Under the pieces are notes generated by a model that saw only the letters and a program-made list of their open reading frames with translations, was not told the origin of the DNA and ran no database searches. From positions 1-64,000 of the forward strand of contig JBCBOR010000008.1 of assembly GCA_039821125.1 (NCBI GenBank): a stretch of 64,000 bases of DNA. The letters run 5' to 3'. This stretch comes from Thermohalobaculum sp039821125. Its GTDB lineage: Bacteria > Pseudomonadota > Alphaproteobacteria > Rhodobacterales > Rhodobacteraceae. Position 1 is the first letter of the stretch; every line of letters starts with the position of its first letter. Of the stretch, positions 25,610-33,877 are shown in pieces. The translations under genes and the position numbers were made by a program.

Positions 25610-25903
25610 TTATTTCTGAAACTGTTGGTGGTGACGGATCACTTCATCGACGATGAAGCGCATGAACTTCTTGGCGAACTCAGGGTCCAACCCACTGTCT
25701 TCGCACATCTTTTCCAGACGTTCGATCTGCCGCGCCTCGCGCGCCGGATCAGCGGGCGGCAACGCATGCTCGGCCTTGAGCTTGCCCACCGCAGTGGTAC
25801 AGCGGAACCGCTCGGCCAGGGTATGCACCAGCACCGCATCGAGGTTGTCGATGGATTTGCGCAAGTCGGAAAGCAGCGCCTCCGCCCGGTCCGCCTCAGA
25901 CAT
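25610..25903 (-). CDS. Chorismate mutase (AroQ class)
   Basis: 97-residue all-helical enzyme converting chorismate to prephenate for phenylalanine and tyrosine synthesis. The pattern LRKSIDNLDAVLVHTLAERFRCTTAVGKLKAEH, seen as helix 1 with its Arg/Lys ligands, then DPAREARQIERLEKM and FMRFIVDEVIRHHQ, is diagnostic of AroQ. The ATG at 25903 follows a GGGAGGG ribosome-binding site. The frame stays open further upstream, into the 11-bp repeat array, but that is not part of the enzyme. Confidence 0.92.
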   Translation of the reverse strand: MSEADRAEALLSDLRKSIDNLDAVLVHTLAERFRCTTAVGKLKAEHALPPADPAREARQIERLEKMCEDSGLDPEFAKKFMRFIVDEVIRHHQQFQK

Positions 25904-25933
25904 GGCACCCTCCCGCCAGGCCCGCGAACCGCC

Positions 25934-26010
25934 CGTATGGCAAGCGTATGGCACCTGTATGGCCCGCGTCCCGCACCCGTATGGCAAGCGTATGGCAGGC
26001 GTATGGACAG
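25934..26010 (+). repeat. 11-bp phased repeat array A, seven units
   Basis: Seven consecutive 11-bp units with consensus YGTATGGCANN: starts at 25934, 25945, 25956, 25967, 25978, 25989 and 26000. Six units contain GTATGG; unit 4 (CGTCCCGCACC) is degenerate. The last unit differs, CGTATGGACAG followed by AA, as in array B. It occupies the gap between the stop of a GNAT gene (26021) and the ribosome-binding site of the chorismate mutase gene. There are no spacers, so it is not a CRISPR array. Confidence 0.85.
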
Positions 26011-26020
26011 AATATCGCCA

Positions 26021-26542
26021 TCAGAGCTCCCCCGGTGCCGGATGGCGGTACACCAGATCTTCCGCATCGACCCCGCGCGGCGCGGCGTCATCGCGCACGG
26101 CGCCCAGTCGTTCGGCCAGTGCAATCGAGCGTGTATTTCCCGGATCGATGTAGCTGACCGCTGTCTGCCAACCGAGTTCGCGGTACGCCCAGGCACGGGT
26201 CGCAAGCGCTGCCTCGTAGGCAAAGCCGGTCCCCTCGGCCTCGGGCCAGATCAGCCAACCGATTTCGTGCTCGGGCCAGCCGCCCGGAAACCACGGCCCG
26301 ATCAGACCGAGACAGGTGTCATCGCCCCGCACCGTGACGGCGAACGACCCATAGCCGTGGATCTCCCAGTGTCCCAGTTCGGAGGCGAACGCGAACCATG
26401 CCTTGTGCCGGGTCATCGGTCCGCCAACGAACTGCGACCGATCCGACATCATGAAGGCGATGGATCCCGCCTGATCCTCGGGCGTAGGCCGGCGCAGGAT
26501 CAGCCGCTCGGTCTCAATCACAGGTGATGGGGACGCGGTCAT
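26021..26542 (-). CDS. GNAT acetyltransferase (RimJ/RimL-like), first of three tandem paralogs
   Basis: 173-residue N-acetyltransferase. It starts with the family IETERLILRRPTPED motif, has WPEHEIGWLIWPEAEGTGFAYEAALATRAW as the acetyl-CoA-binding region (in parts) and ends with NTRSIALAERLGA and YRHPAPGEL. Tandem copies at 26539 and 27051 are clearly paralogous. Substrates could be a ribosomal protein N-terminus or a small molecule. Start and stop overlaps of 4 bases link it to the next gene, so the three are translated together. Confidence 0.9.
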   Translation of the reverse strand: MTASPSPVIETERLILRRPTPEDQAGSIAFMMSDRSQFVGGPMTRHKAWFAFASELGHWEIHGYGSFAVTVRGDDTCLGLIGPWFPGGWPEHEIGWLIWPEAEGTGFAYEAALATRAWAYRELGWQTAVSYIDPGNTRSIALAERLGAVRDDAAPRGVDAEDLVYRHPAPGEL

Positions 26543-27054
26543 GACAGAGCCTCCGGTCCGGGATGGCGATAAACCAGCCCGTTTGGATCGAGCGGGTGCG
26601 CGTCCTTATCAAGGTGCGCGCCAAGCCTTTCAGCAAGACGGATCGAGCGCGCATTGTCAGCGCTGATATAGCTGACCAACGTCCTTGTCCCGTGCACCCG
26701 GTAGTCGAAGTCGCGCGCGGCCAGTGCGGCTTCATAGGCGATGCCCTTGCCTTCGGCGTCGTCCCAGATCAGCCATCGAAGTTCGCGCTCGGGAAACTCC
26801 TCGGGTTGCCAGACACCAACCTGACCGACTGTCTCCTCCGCTCCCTTAAGAGTAACCGCCCACGGTCCATATCCGTGCAGCATCCAGTGGCCCGCCTCAG
26901 CCGAGAAACACTTCCAAGCCGAGAACCGCGAGTGCTCCCGACCGACGAAGCAGGCGCGGTCGGACATAATGAACGCGGTATAGGCCGCAAGATCGCTTGC
27001 CCTGGGCTGGCGCAGAACCAGACGTTCGGTTTCGATGGTCGGTGCCGTCGTCAT
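26539..27054 (-). CDS. GNAT acetyltransferase (RimJ/RimL-like), second tandem paralog
   Basis: 171-residue N-acetyltransferase with IETERLVLRQPRASDLAAY at the N-terminus, LRWLIWDDAEGKGIAYEAAL at the acetyl-CoA site and DNARSIRLAERLGAH plus YRHPGPEALS at the C-terminus. Its closest relatives in the window are the genes on either side. The start overlaps the stop of the third copy and its own stop overlaps the first copy's start, each by 4 bases. Confidence 0.9.
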   Translation of the reverse strand: MTTAPTIETERLVLRQPRASDLAAYTAFIMSDRACFVGREHSRFSAWKCFSAEAGHWMLHGYGPWAVTLKGAEETVGQVGVWQPEEFPERELRWLIWDDAEGKGIAYEAALAARDFDYRVHGTRTLVSYISADNARSIRLAERLGAHLDKDAHPLDPNGLVYRHPGPEALS

Positions 27055-27581
27055 GCCAGCGCCTCCGGTCCGGGGTGACGCCAGACCGGCACCTCGCCCG
27101 CGATCGCATGGTGGAAGACACCGTCACGGGTGCAGCCGAGCCGTTGAGCCAGCGCCGCCGAACGCGCATTGTCCGCTTTGATCAGACTGATCGCCGTCGT
27201 CCAGCCCAGCGTCTCATAGGCAAACCGGCGCACGGCCAACGCGGCTTCATAGGCCAGACCCTTGCCTTCGGCGTGTTCCATCAGGGTCCAGCCGATCTCG
27301 GGCTCGGGCCAGTCGCCGGGGTTCAGGAACCCGGCCCGGCCCATGTATTGCCCTGTCGCCTTGTCCTCGAGCGCCCACATGCCATAGCCGTGGATCACCC
27401 AGTGCCCGATCAGGAAGGACAATGTCCGCCAGACCTCGCGCGGGGTGTGCGGTCCGCCGACACCCACCGAGCGGTCGGTGGCGTAGAACGCGCACTCGGC
27501 CTCATACTCATCCATGGTGAGCATGCGGAACCTGAGCCGCTCGGTCTCCAGCACCGGGATATCGAGAGCCATGGCGTTCAT
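27051..27581 (-). CDS. GNAT acetyltransferase (RimJ/RimL-like), third tandem paralog
   Basis: 176-residue N-acetyltransferase: VLETERLRFRMLTMDEYEAE, the IGWTLMEHAEGKGLAYEAAL acetyl-CoA region, then NARSAALAQRLGC and RHPGPEALA. I start it at the ATG at 27581 (MNAMALDIPV), which overlaps the TGA of the upstream YeeE/YedE gene by 4 bases; MALDIPV at 27572 is an alternative. A much longer frame to 28181 only shadows the two membrane genes. Confidence 0.9.
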   Translation of the reverse strand: MNAMALDIPVLETERLRFRMLTMDEYEAECAFYATDRSVGVGGPHTPREVWRTLSFLIGHWVIHGYGMWALEDKATGQYMGRAGFLNPGDWPEPEIGWTLMEHAEGKGLAYEAALAVRRFAYETLGWTTAISLIKADNARSAALAQRLGCTRDGVFHHAIAGEVPVWRHPGPEALA

Positions 27582-28015
27582 GCCGGATGCCCATTGGACC
27601 GGGGCAACGCCGTGCGGTGCAGACCCATGCCAACGATCATCGCGGCGAGAAAGACCAGCCCTTCGATCCCACCGAAGCCAAGCGATGCGAGCGCCGGCCC
27701 GGGGCAGAGCCCGACCGCCGCCCAGCCAAACCCGAAGAGCACCGCGCCCACGATCAGGGGCCTGTCGATCACCGGGTCCGGGCGCGCCGGCATAGGTTCG
27801 CCAAGGATGGCCCGCTCGCGACGTGCCGCGATCTGCCAGGCGACGAGCATAGGCAGGATCGCACCGCCCAGCACGAAGGCCAGTGTCGGGTCCCATGCAC
27901 CAAAAAAATCGAGCCAGCCCTGGACCTTCCCCGTGTCGGTCATACCCGAGACAAGGAGGCCAAGACCAAAGAGGCCACCGGCGGCGCATGCAGCAACAAG
28001 GCGCATCAGATCCAT
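27578..28015 (-). CDS. YeeE/YedE (DUF6691-like) membrane protein, half 2
   Basis: 145-residue inner-membrane protein with about four helices. FGLGLLVSGMTDTGKVQGWLDFFG and FGFGWAAVGLCPGPALASLG are signatures of the second half of the YeeE/YedE sulfur-transport family, whose Cys residues carry thiosulfate-like sulfur. The ATG at 28015 gives MDLMRLVAA and overlaps the preceding gene by 10 bases; an ATG at 28006 gives a 1-base overlap. Such half-genes pair with the neighbour at 28006-28425. Confidence 0.85.
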   Translation of the reverse strand: MDLMRLVAACAAGGLFGLGLLVSGMTDTGKVQGWLDFFGAWDPTLAFVLGGAILPMLVAWQIAARRERAILGEPMPARPDPVIDRPLIVGAVLFGFGWAAVGLCPGPALASLGFGGIEGLVFLAAMIVGMGLHRTALPRSNGHPA

Positions 28016-28425
28016 CCCAGCCCGTGGCGGAGCACGGCCATGGCAAGGACCCCCGCCACGAGGAACGTGACGACAGCCACGATCCCCCGCACCGAGAACC
28101 GCGACATGCCGCAAACCCCGTGTCCCGACGTGCAGCCGTTACCAAGGCGCGTTCCGAACCCGACCAGCAAACCGCCAGCAATCAGCACAGCGATATTGCC
28201 GGTCGCGCCCGTCATGGCGGGCGTCCCGAGCGACGCCAGCGCCGGGACGCCGACCAGCCCCGCGATGAACGCTGCGCGTTCGGCCCAGTCACGCCGGCCC
28301 TCGACCAACCCGCCGAGGATCCCGCTCGCCCCCATGACGCGCCCGTTCACCAGCAGATAGAGCGCAGCCGCACAGCCGATCATCAGCCCACCGCAAAGGC
28401 CCCATATCCACGCGTCAGGGATCAT
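28006..28425 (-). CDS. YeeE/YedE family membrane protein, half 1
   Basis: 139-residue inner-membrane protein, the companion of the gene downstream. The signature GNGCTSGHGVCGMSRFS, with two conserved Cys, is the hallmark of YeeE/YedE proteins that import thiosulfate or move sulfur across the membrane. About four hydrophobic segments are visible. Its ATG (28425) overlaps the ffh stop (ATGA), tying a sulfur transporter to the SRP gene at the level of translation, which is an unusual combination. Confidence 0.88.
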   Translation of the reverse strand: MIPDAWIWGLCGGLMIGCAAALYLLVNGRVMGASGILGGLVEGRRDWAERAAFIAGLVGVPALASLGTPAMTGATGNIAVLIAGGLLVGFGTRLGNGCTSGHGVCGMSRFSVRGIVAVVTFLVAGVLAMAVLRHGLGWI

Positions 28426-29960
28426 TTCTTTTTGCCGAACCCGCTGAGGCCCGGCGGCAGCGGCGCGCCGCCACCAAGACCGCCAAGGCCGGGGGGCAGA
28501 GCCGGGCCACCGGGACCGCCGGGCATCGGAGGCAGGCCACCTGCGCCGCCGGGCGCTGCGCCCGGTCCAGGCATTCCGGGCATCCCGCCCGGGGGCATTC
28601 CGCCACCAAGGCCCAGCATCTGGCCAAGACCGCCGCGCATCAGGCCCTTTTTGCCCATCTTGCCCATCTTCTTCATCATGTCGGCCATCTGGCGGTGCAT
28701 CTTCAGCAGCTTGTTGACGTCCTGCACCTCCATGCCGCAGCCCTTGGCAACGCGCTCCTTGCGGCTGGCCTTCATCAGGTCCGGCTGCTTGCGTTCAGCC
28801 TTGGTCATGGACTGGATGATCGCAACCTGGCGTTTCAGGAGCTTGTCGTCCATTCCCGCCTCGTCCATCTGCTTGGTCAGCTTGCCCATGCCCGGCAGCA
28901 TCCCCATGATGCCGCCCATGCCGCCCATCTTCTGCATCTGTTCGAGCTGGTTCATCAGGTCATTCATGTCGAAACGGCCCTTCTTGAACCGCTTCATCAT
29001 GCGTTCGGCTTCCTGAGCCTCGATCGTCTCCTGCGCCTTTTCGACGAGGCTGACGATGTCACCCATGCCGAGGATCCGGCCCGCGACGCGCTCGGCGTGG
29101 AATTCCTCGATCGCGTCCATCTTCTCGCCGAGGCCGACGAACTTGATCGGCTTGCCGGTGACCGCACGCATGGAAAGCGCCGCACCGCCGCGCCCGTCGC
29201 CGTCCATACGGGTGAGGACAACGCCGGTGATGCCGATGCGGGTGTCGAAATTCTCGGCCGTATTGACCGCGTCCTGACCGGTCAGGCCATCGACAACCAG
29301 CAGGGTCTCGTTCGGGTTAGCGAAATCGCGGACGGCCTCGACCTCGGCCATAAGTTCATCATCGATGGACAGGCGCCCGGCGGTATCGAGCATCACGACG
29401 TCATAGCCGCCGAGGGTCGCCTGCTGTTTCGCGCGCTTGGCGATCCCGACAGGATCTTGGCCCGGCACGATGGGGAGCGTATCGACCCCGATCTGGGTGC
29501 CGAGCACAGCCAACTGCTCCATCGCCGCCGGGCGGCGGGTGTCGAGCGAGGCGATCAGGATGCGCTTGCCACCGCGCGCCGTTAGGCGGTTGGCGAGCTT
29601 CGCTGTGGTCGTCGTCTTACCCGAGCCTTGCAGACCGACCATCAGGATCGTCGCTGGCGGGGTGTCGATCTTCAGCGCGCCGGGATCGGGATCATCGCCC
29701 GCCAGCACCTGGATCAGCGCGTCGTGGACGATCTTGACGACCTGCTGGCCCGGCGTAACGGATTTCAGGACGGACTGGCCGGTCGCCTGCTCCTGCACGC
29801 CCTTGATGAAATCGCGCGCAACAGGGAGCGAGACATCGGCTTCCAGCAGGGCGACCCGGACCTCGCGCAGCGCGGTCTTGACGTCATCCTCGCTCAGCGC
29901 CCCCTTACCCGTAAGCTTGGTGAGCGTCGTAGACAGCCGTTCTGACAGCGCTTCGAACAT
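28422..29960 (-). CDS. ffh: Signal recognition particle protein Ffh
   Basis: 512-residue SRP54 GTPase that targets nascent membrane proteins with 4.5S RNA and FtsY. The N domain (MFEALSERLSTTLTKLTGKG) is followed by the G domain: VGLQGSGKTTTTAKLANRL, DTAGRLSIDDELM, TRMDGDGRGGAALSM and KFVGLGEKMDAIEEF. The M domain is Met-rich, and the last 70 residues are Gly/Pro/Met/Leu repeats ending GKKK, a clade-specific tail. The ATG at 29960 is the correct start. A six-gene chain of overlapping frames follows it. Confidence 0.97.
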   Translation of the reverse strand: MFEALSERLSTTLTKLTGKGALSEDDVKTALREVRVALLEADVSLPVARDFIKGVQEQATGQSVLKSVTPGQQVVKIVHDALIQVLAGDDPDPGALKIDTPPATILMVGLQGSGKTTTTAKLANRLTARGGKRILIASLDTRRPAAMEQLAVLGTQIGVDTLPIVPGQDPVGIAKRAKQQATLGGYDVVMLDTAGRLSIDDELMAEVEAVRDFANPNETLLVVDGLTGQDAVNTAENFDTRIGITGVVLTRMDGDGRGGAALSMRAVTGKPIKFVGLGEKMDAIEEFHAERVAGRILGMGDIVSLVEKAQETIEAQEAERMMKRFKKGRFDMNDLMNQLEQMQKMGGMGGIMGMLPGMGKLTKQMDEAGMDDKLLKRQVAIIQSMTKAERKQPDLMKASRKERVAKGCGMEVQDVNKLLKMHRQMADMMKKMGKMGKKGLMRGGLGQMLGLGGGMPPGGMPGMPGPGAAPGGAGGLPPMPGGPGGPALPPGLGGLGGGAPLPPGLSGFGKKK

Positions 29961-29976
29961 TCCGATCCTCCAACAA

Positions 29977-30044
29977 GGGTGCGTCACGGACGCACCCTAC
30001 GACATGTTGCGCTTCGCCATATAGGGTGCGTCCGTGACGCACCG
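29977..30044. repeat. Inverted pair of REP-like 21-bp hairpins upstream of ffh
   Basis: GGGTGCGTC-ACG-GACGCACCC (29977-29997) is a perfect 9-bp hairpin. A second copy in opposite orientation lies at 30024-30044 (GGGTGCGTC-CGT-GACGCACCG), so both also form a larger inverted repeat that includes flanking CAAGG and CCTTG bases. A third copy lies at 43656-43676. Small hairpins of this type resemble REP sequences mobilised by RAYT transposases; none is present in the window. Confidence 0.75.
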
Positions 30045-30246
30045 TCCTTGACCAAACGCAAATCGCACCGGTGGGCGCATCTGCGCTGACCGGTGGCGAT
30101 CCCGGGCCAGCCCGGGACCGGAAGCGTTATCACTTCCGGAATGCGGGCCGGGTATGCTGAACAGGCAGAAATGTCAATGCTGGTCGCATTGTTGCCGCGC
30201 TGTTGCACACAATGGGCCATGGACCGGGGGGCAGATCGGGACGCCC

Positions 30247-31119
30247 ATGAGCAAAGAGAATGACGAGATCGCCACGCTCAAAGCAGAATTGCGTGGCCTG
30301 CGCGCCGAGATGACCGAACTGGCGGCGACGCAAGCCCGTCCGTTCAAACGCCCGATGATCGACCGGCTTGGCGCCTGGGGCGGATTTCTCGCCCTGCTCG
30401 TTGCGCTGGCGACCGGCGCCGTAACCTTTTGGGACGATGTCGTGCTGCGCGGCGAGCGACAGGAGAAAGCTCAGATCGCGGAGTTGCGCGGATGGCTCGA
30501 CGAGATGACGCGCCTCAACACCCAGATCCAGCAGGCGCAGGCGACGGGGAACTTTCAACACGCCTCGGCGCTGGTCTCGAGCTTCAGCCCGACAAAGGAG
30601 CGGTTGCTGCACAGCATCTCCGAGGTCTATCGCGAGCGCGCGGAGGTCTTCAGCGATCGCGACATTCTCATGCTGGCCAACGAGGCCTTGGCACTGGGGG
30701 ACAAGCGCTCGGCAGACAATCTGGTTGACGACATCCTGGCGAGGCCGTCTGGCACCGAGATCCCTGAGCTGCACTTCGAGTTGCTCCGCCTGAAGGGACG
30801 CGTGCGCGGACTGGTCGGCGACATGCACGATCCGCTGGCAGCGCGCGAGTTCTACCGCGAGGCGTTCTTTGTGACCGATCGTCTGGCCGTGGGCACGCGC
30901 GAGGGACTTCGGGTCAACATCCTGAATGAATGGCTTCAGTTCGAGACGACCCCGTCCGGCGATTGCGACATCGCGTTCGAGGTGCTCGACCTCGCGGTGA
31001 CCGAGCTCGATTCGCAGTATGTCGCCCAGGTCGCGCTCGATCAGTACCGCGAGACCATCGCCATGACCCTGGATATGGCACCGGCTCGATGCGGGTTGCC
31101 GCGCAGACCTAACGGGTGA
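30247..31119 (+). CDS. Hypothetical single-pass membrane protein with coiled coil
   Basis: 290-residue protein I do not recognise. An N-terminal coiled coil (EIATLKAELRGLRAEMTELA) precedes one transmembrane helix (about residues 42-62, GGFLALLVALATGAVTFW). The remaining 220 residues are mostly helical and may be tetratricopeptide-like (QAQATGNFQHASALVSSF, ANEALALGDKRSADNLV). The ATG at 30247 is chosen because similarity-like charge patterns start there; an in-frame ATG at 30154 lies in the gap. It precedes trhO by 45 bp. Confidence 0.6.
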   Translation: MSKENDEIATLKAELRGLRAEMTELAATQARPFKRPMIDRLGAWGGFLALLVALATGAVTFWDDVVLRGERQEKAQIAELRGWLDEMTRLNTQIQQAQATGNFQHASALVSSFSPTKERLLHSISEVYRERAEVFSDRDILMLANEALALGDKRSADNLVDDILARPSGTEIPELHFELLRLKGRVRGLVGDMHDPLAAREFYREAFFVTDRLAVGTREGLRVNILNEWLQFETTPSGDCDIAFEVLDLAVTELDSQYVAQVALDQYRETIAMTLDMAPARCGLPRRPNG

Positions 31120-31164
31120 GCCTGTGGCTTGATCGGCGCGCGCGCCGGGCCTATGGCGGGAAAC

Positions 31165-32061
31165 ATGACGCTGATTATTGCCGCCTTCTACCACTTTGCC
31201 CCGCTGCCTGATGCGGACGGGCTACGTGCGCCGTTGCGCGCGGCGGCGGAGGCGGGGGGTGTGAAGGGCTCGATCCTGGTCGCGCCCGAAGGGATCAACG
31301 GCACCATTGTCGGGCCGCGCGACGGCATCGACGCCGTCTTGGCGCATCTGCGCGCGTGGCCGGGGTTCGCGGGGCTGGAGCACAAGGAGAGCCCAGCCGA
31401 TGAGATGCCCTTCCGCCGGCTCAAGATCCGGTTGAAGCGGGAGATCGTGACCCTGGGTCAGCCGGCCGATCCGCGCACGGAGGTTGGAACCTATGTCGCG
31501 CCCGACGAGTGGAACGCCGTGATCCGCGATCCGGACACCGTCGTGATTGACACGCGGAACGATTACGAGATCGCGATAGGCTCTTTCGAAGGCGCATTGG
31601 ACCCGAAGACAGACAGTTTCGGCCAGTTCCCGGACTGGTGGGCCGAGAACCGCGACCAGCTCGAGGGCAAGCGCATCGCCATGTTCTGCACAGGCGGGAT
31701 CCGGTGCGAGAAAGCCTCGTCCTGGCTGCTGCAACAGGGCGTGCCAGAGGTGCTGCACCTGAAGGGCGGGATCCTGAAATACCTCGAAGACGTACCCGAG
31801 GCCGAGAGCGCCTGGCGGGGCGAGTGCTATGTCTTCGACAAGCGTGTTGCCGTCGGGCACAGGTTGGCGCAAGGCACCCACACCGAGTGCAACGCCTGCG
31901 GGCGTCCGGTCTCGCCGGATGGCCGTCGACATCCTGCCTACATCGAAGGCGTCCAGTGCGCCGCGTGCGTCCACGAGTACTCCGACGCTGACCGGGAGCG
32001 GTTCGCCGAGCGGCACCGGCAGATGGCCCGCTCGGGCGCTGTCCCGCCATCGCGGCGTTAG
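31165..32061 (+). CDS. trhO: tRNA uridine(34) hydroxylase (rhodanese-domain TrhO/YceA)
   Basis: 298-residue protein that hydroxylates U34 of certain tRNAs using oxygen, an activity known for YceA/TrhO. An N-terminal acylphosphatase-like domain (GSILVAPEGINGTIVG) precedes the rhodanese domain with VIDTRNDYEI and the Cys loop MFCTGGIRCEKASSWL, then LKGGILKYLEDVPE. The C-terminal Cys pairs (ECNACGRP, CAACVHEY) form a zinc-ribbon-like tail. The ATG at 31165 gives MTLIIAAFYHF. Confidence 0.93.
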   Translation: MTLIIAAFYHFAPLPDADGLRAPLRAAAEAGGVKGSILVAPEGINGTIVGPRDGIDAVLAHLRAWPGFAGLEHKESPADEMPFRRLKIRLKREIVTLGQPADPRTEVGTYVAPDEWNAVIRDPDTVVIDTRNDYEIAIGSFEGALDPKTDSFGQFPDWWAENRDQLEGKRIAMFCTGGIRCEKASSWLLQQGVPEVLHLKGGILKYLEDVPEAESAWRGECYVFDKRVAVGHRLAQGTHTECNACGRPVSPDGRRHPAYIEGVQCAACVHEYSDADRERFAERHRQMARSGAVPPSRR

Positions 32062-32292
32062 ACCGGCGCCAACACCCTGACCCGCATCACGGCGATCCTG
32101 AGTCGCGACCAAAGTGCACCTGCGACCATATTGGACTCGTGACCGGGCAGAGAAATGCGCCATATCATCCACTCCGTGGTAAATACGTCTGCGGTGTGGA
32201 AGCGTGGCGCCCGTTGCAAAACCGTCTCGCGCTGCAAAGAAAAACGCTGACCAGAAGGCCCGTCAGACCGGACGGAGGAGGGGAAGACGACG

Positions 32293-33864
32293 ATGAAGAT
32301 CGGTGTTCCAAAGGAAATTTACGAGGGCGAAGCCCGGGTCGCGCTGACGCCTGAAAGCGCCGCGCGCCTCCAGAAGCTGGGCTACGAGTGCCTTGTCGAA
32401 AGCGGCGCGGGAACCGCTGCGTCAATCAGCGATGAAGCCTATACCGCCGCAGATGTGACGGTGGTGCCCAGCGCCGCCGATCTCTGGTCACAGGCAGATG
32501 TGATCGCGAAGGTACGCGAGCCGTCCTCTGACGAGATCGCCGCCGCCCCCGATGGCAAGACGCTGATCTCCTTTGTCTGGCCCGCCGCCAACGAGGACCT
32601 GCTGAAGGCGATGAACGCCAAGAACATGTCCGTGCTGGCCATGGACATGGTGCCGCGTATCAGCCGAGCGCAGAAGATGGACGCGCTGTCGTCCATGGCG
32701 AACGTCGCGGGCTATCGCGCGGTGATCGAGGCGGGGAACAATTTCGGCCGGTTCTTCACCGGTCAGGTCACGGCAGCGGGCAAGGTCCCGCCCGCCAAGG
32801 TTCTGGTCGTCGGTGCCGGTGTCGCGGGTCTCGCGGCCATCGGGACGGCTGTCTCGCTCGGCGCGATCACCTACGCCTTCGATGTGCGCCCCGAAGTGGC
32901 GGAACAGATCGAGTCGATGGGCGCCGAGTTCGTCTTCCTGGAATTCGAGGAATCGAGCCAGGACAGCGCGGCGACCGGCGGCTACGCGGCCCCGTCCTCG
33001 CCTGAGTTCCGGGAAAAGCAGCTTGAGAAATTCCGCGAGATGGCGCCCGAGATCGACATCGTCATCACGACGGCGCTGATCCCGAACCGCCCGGCACCTG
33101 AATTGTGGACCGAGGACATGGTCCACATGATGAAGCCGGGCTCGGTCATCGTGGATCTGGCTGCCGAGCGCGGCGGCAACTGTACCCTGACCGTCGCGGA
33201 CGAGAAGATCGTCACCGAGAACGGCGTTACCATCGTCGGCTACACCGACTTCCCCAGCCGGATGGCGACGCAAACCTCGACGCTTTATTCGACCAACATC
33301 CGGCACATGATGGACGACCTGACGCCGGAGAAGGATGGCAATCCCTTCATCAACATGGAGGATGACGTCATCCGCGGCGCGCTGGTCTGCCACGAGGGCG
33401 AGATCACCTATCCACCGCCGCCTCCGAAGATCGCGGCGATCGCGGCTGCTCCGAAGAAGAAAGAGGTCGAGGAGACCCCCGAGGAAAAGGCCGCGCGGCA
33501 AGCAGCCGAGATGAAGAAGTCGCTGGACCAGACAGCATGGATGCTGGGCATCGGCGGGTTGATCCTGCTCGCGGTCGGCTCGGTCGCGCCGGCCAGCTTC
33601 ATGCAGCACTTCATTGTGTTTGTGCTGTCGGTCTTTGTCGGCTTCTACGTGATCTGGGGCGTTGCGCACTCGTTGCACACACCGCTGATGGCGATCACCA
33701 ACGCCATCTCGTCGATCATCATCGTGGGCGCGCTGTTGCAGGTGGGCTCGGGCAGTATGACCGTCACGATCCTGGCGGCGGCGTCCATTCTGATGGCCGC
33801 GGTGAACATCTTCGGCGGGTTCCTCGTGACCCGGCGGATGCTCGCCATGTTCCAACGCAGCTAA
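32293..33864 (+). CDS. pntA: NAD(P) transhydrogenase subunit alpha
   Basis: 523-residue alpha subunit of the proton-translocating transhydrogenase, which makes NADPH from NADH at the inner membrane. The NAD(H)-binding domain I is present (KIGVPKEIYEGEARVALTPE, VVGAGVAGLAAIGTAVSLGA, ALIPNRPAPELWTEDMVHMM in parts). A Lys/Glu linker (KKKEVEETPEEKAARQAAEM) joins it to four C-terminal helices. It is the fused, full-length type. A GGAGGAGGGG ribosome-binding site lies upstream, and 13 bp separate it from pntB. Confidence 0.97.
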   Translation: MKIGVPKEIYEGEARVALTPESAARLQKLGYECLVESGAGTAASISDEAYTAADVTVVPSAADLWSQADVIAKVREPSSDEIAAAPDGKTLISFVWPAANEDLLKAMNAKNMSVLAMDMVPRISRAQKMDALSSMANVAGYRAVIEAGNNFGRFFTGQVTAAGKVPPAKVLVVGAGVAGLAAIGTAVSLGAITYAFDVRPEVAEQIESMGAEFVFLEFEESSQDSAATGGYAAPSSPEFREKQLEKFREMAPEIDIVITTALIPNRPAPELWTEDMVHMMKPGSVIVDLAAERGGNCTLTVADEKIVTENGVTIVGYTDFPSRMATQTSTLYSTNIRHMMDDLTPEKDGNPFINMEDDVIRGALVCHEGEITYPPPPPKIAAIAAAPKKKEVEETPEEKAARQAAEMKKSLDQTAWMLGIGGLILLAVGSVAPASFMQHFIVFVLSVFVGFYVIWGVAHSLHTPLMAITNAISSIIIVGALLQVGSGSMTVTILAAASILMAAVNIFGGFLVTRRMLAMFQRS

Positions 33865-33877
33865 GGGAGGCGGACTT

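Noticed and set aside
25934..26010. CRISPR array
   Set aside because: Units are contiguous 11-mers without spacers, too short for CRISPR repeats, and no cas genes are present.
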